Shown: positions 7,834-16,439 of the stretch, piece after piece | Layout: every line of letters begins with the position of its first letter | Numbering within the stretch: position 1 is the first letter of the stretch | Assembly (NCBI GenBank): GCA_030528665.1 | Contig: JAUMYK010000022.1 | Coordinates: 1 to 17,846 of the forward strand | Direction of reading: 5' to 3' | DNA length: 17,846 nt | DNA from: a bacterium | GTDB taxonomy: Bacteria; Patescibacteria; JAEDAM01; Absconditabacterales; Absconditicoccaceae | Notes under the pieces: model-generated | What the model was told of the DNA's origin: nothing | Database searches by the model: none | Seen by the model: only the letters and a program-made list of their open reading frames with translations | Position numbers and translations under genes: made by a program

Positions 7834-10800
7834 TTGGAAGAGGCAATTGCCAGCAGCCAAGACCTCAACAATCTCTCAAAACTCACCCAAACCGCTTGGG
7901 AAAGTCAAAAATCTGAGTGTATTCAAGCATTTGGAGGATTTTCTGCGATTAGGAGTTTTGTTCAGAGTAAGGCTGAACAGGCACACTCCTCTGCTCCAAG
8001 CGCTCCTTCACTCCAAGAGCAATGCGAAACTCAGCTGATTGAAGTTTTTAGACAGGATTTTACCCAAAAAAATAATCTTTCAAAACTGACTACCCAGGCA
8101 CGAGGTAATCAAAAAACGGAATGTCTCCAGCTCTTGGGAGGATTTTCACAGTTACCAACCTTTCTCAAAAATATTGAAAACCATTATCAAGAAAATTATG
8201 TCCCAGGTGTCAGTGGAAGCAGCCCTTCAAAATCCATACAAACTCCTACGACTCCAATCTCTAGTCCAAGCAATCAGGATACCCTTCTCACCTATACTGG
8301 AACAACAAATACTCCTCCATCACTGGGAAGCCTAGAAGATCAGCACTGGGCTACTGCTAAGATGATTGGGATGTATGTGCTGTATTTTTTGATTACAGTA
8401 GTTTCAATTGCTGTATTGACTGCTATTGTGAGGTTGATCCTTAGATATGTCTACTCTTTTTTAAACAACAGGAGGATGGTCTTCCTCAAAGTAATGCTCC
8501 CAAAAACCGATGGGAAAACTGATCGTGAGCAGGAAAAGGAGATCGCCAAAGATATGAAAGAAAAAATCTCGAGAATGTCTCAGCTCTACAACGGCTTACA
8601 TAAAATTGCTGAGCTAAGTACCTGGGAAATGATGATGCATAAAATTTTTGGTAAACAAAAAATCGTTCTGATCTATCAATATGAGAAAGGACAACTAGGA
8701 TTTATCATTGGAACCTATCCTGAGTATCAAAATATTGTGGAGAGTGCAATCTCTGCCCAGTTTGCTAATTGTTCTCTAGAAAAAGTCAAAAAACCTGATC
8801 CTTTTCAGAAAAAATACTACGATATTATGCCTCTTGAACCTGAAAAAGATCCTGTCTATACGATCAAAACCTATAAACAAATGCCTGATGATCCGATCAA
8901 TAATTTGATTGATACAATGAGTAAAATCTCGATTTATGATACTGTTACCGCTATCCTTGTCATCAAACCAGAAAGTTCCGCCTACAATGCGAGAAGACAA
9001 AAGGCTGCAGATAGACTCTACAAAGGGCTAGATCTGTATGAAACCAGGCGATGGCATTGGAAAAATCTGATCAATCCTTTCAGGTTTCTCTCCTTTTTGT
9101 TTATGGGACCAAGTGAAAAGCTTCTTTCCAACAAAAATCAGGAAGAAAAGGTCACTATGGTGAGAATGGTAAAAGCCAAAGAAGAAACGATGAATACTAT
9201 TGGTGAAGAAGCTGGAAATCCAATCTACAAATCAGGATTGATTATCATTAGTTCCTCAGATGTAGAGGGGCAAGCTAGAAATAATCTCAAGGCAATGGAA
9301 TCTGCTTATAATGTCTATACCGATGAATATGCTAATAGACTCCAAGATGACAATACCAAACACGATATTTTCTCTGGGATTTTTATACCACTATGGAAGA
9401 TCGCGGTACAGTTTTATCTGACAGGTTTTTTCTTTAAGTACTCCTACTTTTCGACCAATGAGCTGAGTTCATTATATCACTTTGCTGATAGTGTCTACAA
9501 TCGTTCACCAATCATTGAATGGATGCAGTATAAAGTCTTGCCTGCACCATCCAATTTGCCTCAATTTAGCGATGATGAGTGGAATGGTAAACTTATGACT
9601 GGTATCCTCGCTGAGAAATATAAGAAAGGAAATCTGTCTGAAATTCTCAAAGAATACTGAAATCACCGAGCTGTAGGCAAAAAAACTGTGGAAGAGGACA
9701 AAATGACCCCTCTTGAAGAATATCAATCCAAACATCCTCAAGCCGTGATTGTAGAAGAAGGAGAAAAAAAACTGATCGATGGTCACGAAATTATTAGCAA
9801 AGGAGATCAATCACTGGTAAGAGAGATTGTCTCTACACAGACTGTTCAAGGTTACAAGCTGTACAAAAATGCAGTTCTCCTCTGAACCAATATCTACAGA
9901 AATCAGCTCTCTCCTGTCTATATGAAGAGAGAGGATAGAACCAGACATCACTATATGATTGGAAAGTCTGGTACGGGTAAATCCGTTTTCCTCCAAACTA
10001 TGGCAAGACAAGACCTCTGGAATGGAGATGGAATCTGTTTGATTGATCCTCACGGTGATCTGGCAGAAGATGTCCTCAGCTTTGTACCTAAAGAAAGAGC
10101 AAAGGATGTAGTCTATTTTGATGCAGGAAACGAAGATCGTCCTATGGGTCTCAATCTCTATGAAATTAACTCTCTGGATGAAGCAGATAGAACCGTAAAT
10201 GATGCAACAGAAATCTTTTTGAAAATGTTTGGACCAGAAATTTTTGGACCAAGAATCCAGGAATATTTCAAATATGGAAGTCTAACGATTTTGGAGGATT
10301 TTGATGATAGACCAACCCTTTTGGATGTGGTAAGACTCTTTACCGATGAGGCATATAGAGAAATCAAAACTGCCAAAGTCACCAACGCTGTCGTGAGAAA
10401 CTGGTGGGAGAGAACCTATAACTCTATGGGAGATAGAGAAAAAGCTGAGATCATCCCATACTTCTCTTCTAAATTTGTATCTTTCAATACCAATAGACTG
10501 ATCAGAAACATCATCTGACAAACCAAGTCAGCATTCAATTTTGATGATGTGATGAATAATCAAAAGATTCTATTAGTAAATCTCTCTAAAGGTAAAATCT
10601 GAGAACTCAACGCACAACTTCTCGGTATGATTCTCGTATCCAAAATCTACAACTCAGCTATGGGAAGAGCAAAACTTGATCCTAAAGATAGAAAAGATTT
10701 TTATCTCTATGTGGATGAGTTCCAAAACTTTGTATCAGGAACTTTTGCTGATATTCTCTCGGAGGCGAGAAAGTATAGACTTGGACTGATTATGGCACAC

Positions 10801-11223
10801 CAATATATCGCCCAACTCGAAACAGGGAAAGGCAATGGAGAAGGTGGAAAATCTGATGTAAAAGCTGCAGTATTTGGTAACGTGGGTACGATGATGAGTT
10901 TTAAAATCGGTGCACCAGATGCGGAGTTTATGGAAAAGGAATATGCTCCTCTCCTCTGACCACAAGATATCGTAGGAATTGCCAACTATAAATCCTATAT
11001 CAAACTCAATATTGATAATGCAACTTCCAAGGTATTTAGTATGAATTCGATCTATACCAAAGATTATCAAAACAAAAAAATTGTACCACTCCTCCAAGAA
11101 TACTCCTCCAAAAAATATGGAAGAGCAAGAGAGTTTGTCGATGCTGAGATTTCTAATAGACTCGGTGTAGGCGGAGATTTTGGCTTGGATGATCTCCCAA
11201 GTACTCCAATGGGAGAAGAATAA
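7807..11223 (+). CDS. Membrane-anchored VirD4/TraG-HerA-type ATPase (T4SS coupling protein-like)
   Basis: 1138 codons to TAA, with TGA as Gly at 7819, 9658, 9883, 10516, 10600 and 10957. Order: a duplicated N-terminal unit (about 21-54 and 90-123), a Ser/Thr/Pro-rich linker (133-178), a membrane helix (about 186-214) followed by basic residues, a roughly 450-residue alpha/beta region like that preceding the ATPase in many CPR homologues, then the motor: Walker A GKSGTGKS (719-726), LIDPHGDLAEDV, NIIGQ, VNLSKGKIGE, Walker B YLYVDEFQNF (Asp970, Glu971), MAHQYIAQL. Relatives couple DNA or protein substrates to type IV secretion or pilus machinery; no other such gene is nearby, so its role is inferred. 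ATG 7807 is the first start after an in-frame TAG at 7801, but the true N-terminus may lie at 7723. Confidence 0.87.
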
Positions 11224-11225
11224 TC

Positions 11226-11251
11226 CTCTTCAAGAGTTCAAAATTGAAGAG
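11226..11251 (+). terminator. Stem-loop directly after the ATPase stop
   Basis: Perfect 8-bp inverted repeat CTCTTCAA (11226-11233) / TTGAAGAG (11244-11251) with a 10-nt loop, 2 nt after the TAA. No T tract follows, so it may protect the mRNA 3' end rather than terminate. Confidence 0.4.
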
Positions 11252-11600
11252 TTAAGAATTAAGAGCATCCTCAAGCTGAGACCTCCCTCTATGAGTGAGG
11301 TGCTGAGCAAAGCGAAGGGAGCTAGTTTCTAGATCAGGTTTGGAGTAACGAGGGGTTCAAGTCTGCAATAGCGAGCAAATACCACTCCAGTACTAGCAAG
11401 TTCCAAAAGAGTTAAGAGTTAAAAATTAAGAGTGAAGAGAAGCTATAGATAATTCATACCTCTTAACTCTACATTCTTAACGAGAAAGCTGGAGAAAGCG
11501 TTTTCGCGGGATATTGTCCCGCACTCCGATGCGGGGAACTTAATTCAGCATCTTAGCAAGCGGATAGGATTCCGGATCAAGTCCGCAATGACGAAAAAAT
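11249..11600. repeat. Intergenic repeat cluster in a 449-bp gene-free stretch
   Basis: No gene is visible between 11224 and 11672. GAGTTAAGAATTAAGAG (11249-11265) recurs in altered form at 11409-11432, and its first part is inverted at 11460-11470: AGAGTTAAGAG (11408-11418) pairs perfectly over 11 bp with CTCTTAACTCT. Two diverged copies of TCAAGTCYGCAAT..CGA occur at 11356-11374 and 11576-11594 (15 of 19 identical). The block is visibly richer in G+C in places than the flanking genes and looks like remnants of small interspersed palindromic elements. No transposase or tRNA is seen. Confidence 0.55.
11506..11535. repeat. Two mutually exclusive GC-rich hairpins
   Basis: GCGGGA (11506-11511) pairs with TCCCGC (11517-11522) around TATTG, while CCCGCA (11518-11523) pairs with TGCGGG (11530-11535) around CTCCGA. 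The two perfect 6-bp stems share bases 11518-11522, so only one can form at a time. They resemble REP-type palindromes. Confidence 0.5.
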
Positions 11601-11607
11601 TACAACC

Positions 11608-11641
11608 CTGAAGTCATCCCTCAAACCACTTCAGCTTTTTT
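11608..11641 (+). terminator. Intrinsic terminator between the convergent units
   Basis: Perfect 7-bp stem CTGAAGT (11608-11614) / ACTTCAG (11628-11634) with a 13-nt loop, followed by C and six Ts (11636-11641). It would stop plus-strand transcripts from the ATPase gene before the convergent minus-strand gene ending at 11673. On the minus strand a T run follows after 9 nt, so it may work both ways. Confidence 0.6.
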
Positions 11642-11672
11642 ATGAGTACACCAAACAGGCTATCCACTATAA

Positions 11673-13010
11673 CTATACCAGCGGAATAAAGGACTTACTT
11701 TGCATTTTAGGCAAAAGGAGCATTGGCACTAGGAGATCAGCTTGGATTTGATAAACTAGAGTAGGATTGATCAAGGTCGTAGGAAGAGATGACTTAGCGG
11801 TATGGATACCTCGCTGTGCAATAGCAGTAGCTAGAGTCTCCTGAGTAACTCTCGTAGGATAATCACTTAGCTCATAGGAAGCAAAACTATAGCCAGTGAG
11901 TCTTAGAATAACTCATATATCAGTATCATAAAGAATCGTAATACCTTGTGGCTCTCCATCGATCGTATATACTGTTTTACCTTGAAAAAGCTGAGGGATA
12001 AAGAGAGTAATGATCCCCTCGTATTTTTGCTCTCATTGAGGAAAAGTAAATACACCGTAATTTTGTAAACTTAATCACCAAGATGTTATCTGATTTTTTA
12101 TCGTTTTTGTGATCGTTTTTTGTGTTTGTGGAGGGATAGTGAGATCTGGAGATGATCCAATGCGAGTATGTCTCTCAATATCGAGAGTTGCACTACCCAA
12201 TCAGAGCCTAAAACGATACTCTTTATCACTAAAAGTCAGATCTTCAAGCACAGCATCCTTTAGCTTTCTCAACTGTACTCCAGGTAAAGAGAACTGTTTG
12301 GTAGATGCTAAGAGTTCAGGTAATGGAGCAGAAAGGCGCCTTCCCACAGGCAAAGCGGTCGGAATATGAGGGATGTTAGTTGGTAGAACACGATATTGTG
12401 GATCAAGAGGCTTGAGTACTGGGGATTCATCAGCTTGGAGATATTGGAAAAGTGGCGTTTGCTCCTCAAGATTGCCAAAGGCAAGCGCTCAGGTCGTAAG
12501 GAAAAATTTAGAAGAATTGAGGAGTTGAGGCTTGTGATGAAAAGTGAGAAATCAGAATAAAAACGCAACTAATACCGCTGCAATCGCAAAACAAAATCCT
12601 GCAAAATAAAATCTAAAATGATGCCAATAATACTGAAAATATCTTGGATTGTGCCTCATTTGCTCTTGAAGCTTGCTTTGGAGTTTGAGTTTGAGTTGAG
12701 CATGAAAATGCGTAGTATCTAGCATACTGCTTTGCTGTTGATAACTTTCTCGTTGTTGAGCAAGAAGCGTAGCTACTACAGTTCTGATCTGCTCTTCAGT
12801 AATGCTCTGATCCTCAGGCAACGCAAGCAAATAATTGAGCAATGCATCAGCCACACGCGTTGTCAGCATCTGAGCAAGTGCTGTATTGGCATCAGTTTTT
12901 TGCATCAGTTCGGTGAAAATCTCTGGAGCTAATGCATCATATATCGCAGCAAAACTACGATGATCCCCTAGAGAAAAGTGAACCAAGCGTGGGGTCAGAT
13001 TTTTATTCAT
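11673..13010 (-). CDS. Single-span membrane protein with large extracytoplasmic domain, unknown function
   Basis: 445 codons ending in TAG, continuous only with TGA as Gly (12552, 12489, 12201, 12075, 12033, 11913; residues 153, 174, 270, 312, 326, 366). No family recognised. Residues 1-130 are hydrophilic and largely helical with Gln/Leu-rich stretches and no signal peptide; about 132-153 is a single membrane helix (FYFAGFCFAIAAVLVAFLFG); about 155-445 is a predominantly beta-looking domain with segments such as YEGIITLFIPQLFQG, KTVYTIDGEPQGITILYD and ELSDYPTRVTQETLATAI. The topology, cytoplasmic N-terminus and external sensor-like C-terminus, is that of membrane regulators such as anti-sigma factors, but no sigma factor gene adjoins, so this is only a suggestion. 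It lies 51 nt after uvrA with a possible terminator between. The even use of UGA suggests a long-resident gene. Confidence 0.75.
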
Positions 13011-13032
13011 TTTTAAACAAAAAGCTAAAAGT

Positions 13033-13059
13033 CTGATCAGATCGTATCGTTTTGATCAG
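13033..13059 (-). terminator. Possible terminator after uvrA
   Basis: Perfect 7-bp inverted repeat CTGATCA (13033-13039) / TGATCAG (13053-13059), loop 13 nt, just past the uvrA stop. On the minus strand it is followed by ACTTTTAGCTTTTTG. The stem is AT-rich, so read-through into the next gene is likely. Confidence 0.4.
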
Positions 13060-13061
13060 TT

Positions 13062-16000
13062 TTATCAAGTGATTTTCCCATTTTCCAGTCTAATAATATG
13101 ATCTGCAAACTTTAAAATATCCTCATCATGCTCAATCATCAGTATCGTATCCCCTTTTTCGAGAAATCTTTTAAGCACTTTGAGTAACTTCTCAATATCG
13201 GCAGGATGAAGCCCTACTGTCGGCTCATCCAAGAAATACACCGTATTGCCCCTATATTCTTTGAGAAGGTGTTTAACAAGTTTGAGTCTCTGAGATTCTC
13301 CTCCTGAAAGCGTGTGTGCAGGCTGTCCCATCTTGAGGTATCCAAGCCCAATTTCTACCATCAGCTCCAGTTCTTGTTTGATGTGATCCATCTCTTCAAA
13401 AAAATCTAATGCTTCATAGATATACATATCCAAGACTTGACTAATCGTTTTCCCTCTCCAGAGAATGCTGAGAATTTCAGGTTTATATCTTTTTCCATTA
13501 CAGAGATCACAGTGTACATAGGTATCAGGGAGAAACTGGAGTTCAATTTTTTTGTATCCATATCCACTACAGGCAGGACAAGCACCTTTTTCAGAATTAA
13601 AACTAAAATGAGAAGCGTTGAATCCTAAATACTTTGCCTCCAGTGTCCCAGCATACAGGAGCCTAATTTTATCAAAGACATTCACAAAGGTAGCTGGACA
13701 GCTTCTCGGTGTCTTTCCAATACTGGACTGGTCTACATAAATGGTATTTTTAATATATTCCTCTCCTCTGATCGTATCTACACCAATCTCCTGATAAAAC
13801 TCCTGAAGAGCAAGGTTTTCAAAATGTGCATACTCCTCTGCTCTCATAATTGGCGCTGCAAGAATCTCTTCCCAGATGAGTCCCTTTTTCAACAGTTGGA
13901 GTCTGATATAACTTTGTACAAATTTTTGCCTTTCATTGAGAAATCTATAAAGCGTGGTGTACATCAGTGTGGTTTTCCCTGCGCCTGAGGGTCAGGTAAT
14001 GATTGTAAAACTTCACAGATTGAGCTTTACATTGATGTTTTTGAGGTTAAACTTGCGAGCATTTCTGATTTCTACTCGCTGTTTACTTGGATGATGCTCA
14101 AAATCAACAGTAACCTGACGTTTTCCAGTAATAAAGTCAGAAGTGAGCGTTTTTGCTTTGAGAAAATCCGTATAACTCCCATTGAAAATCAGCTCCCCAC
14201 CAAAATCTCAGGCTCCTGGACCAATTTCTACTACTCGGTCGGATGCCTTGATAAATTCTTCATTATGTTCTACTACAATAATCGTATTTCCCATTGCCTG
14301 AAGCTGTTTGATAGAGTTGATCGCCTTGCGAATCTCCTCAGTATCCAAGCCAATCGTTGGCTCATCCAAAACATACACAATGCCTGTAAGTTTATTTCCT
14401 AGCTGTTTTGCAAGTCTTAGTCTCTGAATCTCTCCTCCTGAAAGCGTGTCTACACCTCTAGTAAGCATCAAATACCCGAGTCCAAGCTCCTGAATCGTTC
14501 TTGCCCTATCAAGTAAAGGGGTCAATATTCTTTGGAGAAGGTTTTGTGGCTTGAGACTAGAGGACTGATACAGCTCAAGAAAAGCAATTAAAAGATTCAG
14601 CTCCATCTTTTGTAAATCTCGGATATTAAACTTTATCAGGGCTGGATCATAGGGTTTAGCGGAAGGAATATATTCTTGATTGATAAAAATTTGGGGTAAA
14701 AAGTTGGATAAATCAGATTTTTTTTTGATTTTTGTCGCCTCAAGTGTCAGGAAACAATGCAAACTCTCTGTTTTGAGTCTCGATCAGAAACATCCAGGAC
14801 AGGTCTTCATATTAAGCATTGCCTGAAAATCCACAGTCAAAAGCCCTTTACTATACTGTTCTTTGATAATTTCCTCTACTCCATTATACTTCAGACTCGT
14901 TCGTTTCTCTCCTGTTTTGATTCTTAACAACTCTCCATCCCCCTCTAAAATAGCTGTCAAAAACCATTCTGGCTGGTCTGACCAATTTTTCTGAGGATCC
15001 ATACTATATTTTTCACATAACTTTTTGAGAATGCCTTGTCCTAAACTACTCTCTCTCCATGGCAAAATCGCCTCTAGAACTGGACTATGAGGGTCTATCA
15101 ATTTATCCAAGTCTGCCTGCAAAATTTCTCCAATTCCCAAGCACTGCTGACAAGCTCCTTCCTGCCTATTGGGAGAAAAGTGCTGGGTTGTAAACTCAGG
15201 ATAGGTAATATTACAAGTAGGGCAATACATTTTATCCGTAAATCGCTGGATCAACGGCAACTGTAGTATACTATCAGATTTTTGAGCTTTTGTGCTTGTT
15301 TTTTTAGCAGAAGAAAAAGAAATACTGGCTCAAAAACTGGATTGTACTTGCTTTGTCTGAGTGATCTTAGGTTCCAAGAGAGACTCGGCAAGATAGACCC
15401 CAAATTTTTTGCTTTCAGAAAGGATTTTGATAATATCCTCTTTCAATCTATTGATTTTGGTTTCCTCTAGAGTAATACGATCATAGATTCCATAGCTTTT
15501 GAGCGGAAAATAAGTGTCTGGAACATTAGGGTCCTCGAGATAGAAATATTCGATCGGATCTGGCTTGTCAGGATTTTGAGATAGGAGAAGAAATCTGGTA
15601 AATCCTCAGCCTTTTTCTACCTTTTTTCTATTGGATTGAACAAATTTGAGCAGTTCAGATTTAGTGGTTAGTGTGTTGCTTTCCTTGAGAAGATAGATTC
15701 TTTGATTAGCATAGTGATCTTGAAGGGTTTGGAGGATCTGATCTACGGTTTGTGGCTTAATCTGCTGTCCACAATTTCGGCAATAACTATCCCCTAATTT
15801 TGCAAAAAGCAGTCTAATATAATCATCAATCTCGGTTAAAGTTCCCACTGTCGATCTGGAGTTTCCTACTCTCTTGTTTTGCTCAATTGCAATCGCTGGA
15901 GAAAGCCCGCTACAGTAGTCAATCTCTGGTCTATCTCATAAATTGAAAAATTGTCTCAAATAACTTGAGAGTGATTCAATATATCTATACTGCCCTTCTT

Positions 16001-16220
16001 TATAAATCGTTTGAAAAGCCAATGAAGATTTTCCTGATCCACTCACTCCAGTAATGGTAATAAGTTTATTTTTAGGTAATGTGAGGTCAATATTTTTTAG
16101 ATTATTCACCCTAATCCCCTCAAAGACAAGCTGGTCTCCCCCTGGAGGCAATGCGGAAATTGTGGATCAGTTTTGAGATTTTTTGCTACGAGAAGCGTTT
16201 TTTTTGGAGGTCGGTGTCAT
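13062..16220 (-). CDS. uvrA: Excinuclease ABC subunit A
   Basis: 1052 residues with nine TGA-encoded glycines (16167, 15936, 15606, 15330, 14784, 14208, 14013, 13992, 13065). UvrA is the dimeric damage-sensing ATPase of nucleotide excision repair that loads UvrB. First ABC half: Walker [11 protein letters not shown] (57-66), [10 protein letters not shown], zinc pair CPTC...CQQC, CPGCFGSRLK, signature LSGGEIQR (about 593-600), [13 protein letters not shown]. Second half: Walker [11 protein letters not shown] (UGA Gly743), zinc module Cys881/884/904/907, [21 protein letters not shown]. It is about 110 residues longer than the usual 940, yet ends early ([14 protein letters not shown]), lacking the usual DLGPEGG tail. 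ATG 16220 is the first Met upstream of the conserved start and adds a Ser/Lys-rich leader. The last sense codon is TGA immediately followed by TAA. Confidence 0.96.
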
Positions 16221-16256
16221 CTGCAAACGGAATAGATGGGGTAAAGAGTATCTTGT

Positions 16257-16284
16257 AGCATAACTAAATATAGAGCAATTGCAA
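16257..16284 (-). promoter_or_regulatory. Candidate uvrA promoter
   Basis: Minus strand: -35 TTGCAA (16279-16284), 16-bp spacer, -10 TATGCT (16257-16262), 36 nt before the uvrA ATG. It lies in the 219-bp divergent region between uvrA and glyS; no LexA-type box was recognised. No confident glyS promoter was found there. Confidence 0.4.
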
Positions 16285-16439
16285 GGAATTATCCATTGAA
16301 AAGGGGAAAGGCAAGAGTAAATTGTGAGAAAAATACTTGCTTTTTTGGATCAAATCCATAGCCTTGTGCTTGATAAAGCTACATATCTTTGTCGCATAAG
16401 GTTTTTTTAGCCTTCTTTACACTTTTGATCACAAGAAAA

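Noticed and set aside
7655..7846. 63-codon minus-strand ORF in the divergent region
   Set aside because: It overlaps the ATPase start and the signal-peptide segment antisense, and shows no recognisable domain.
11224..11672. CRISPR array or tRNA in the gene-free stretch
   Set aside because: Repeats are few, diverged, of both orientations and unevenly spaced, and no tRNA arms (TTCGA loop with acceptor stem) could be folded by eye.
12109..12369. Plus-strand ORF of 86 codons
   Set aside because: It is antisense to the external domain of the 445-residue membrane protein once TGA is read as Gly, and has no features of its own.
13062..16220. uvrA as a pseudogene broken by many stop codons
   Set aside because: Every interruption is TGA, all pieces share one frame, and the TGAs fall at conserved glycines; neighbouring genes behave the same way.
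16221..16439. T-box riboswitch or other structured leader for glyS
   Set aside because: No AGGGTGGNACCGCG-like box or specifier stem is present; only a short GGAT-CAA-ATCC palindrome was seen.
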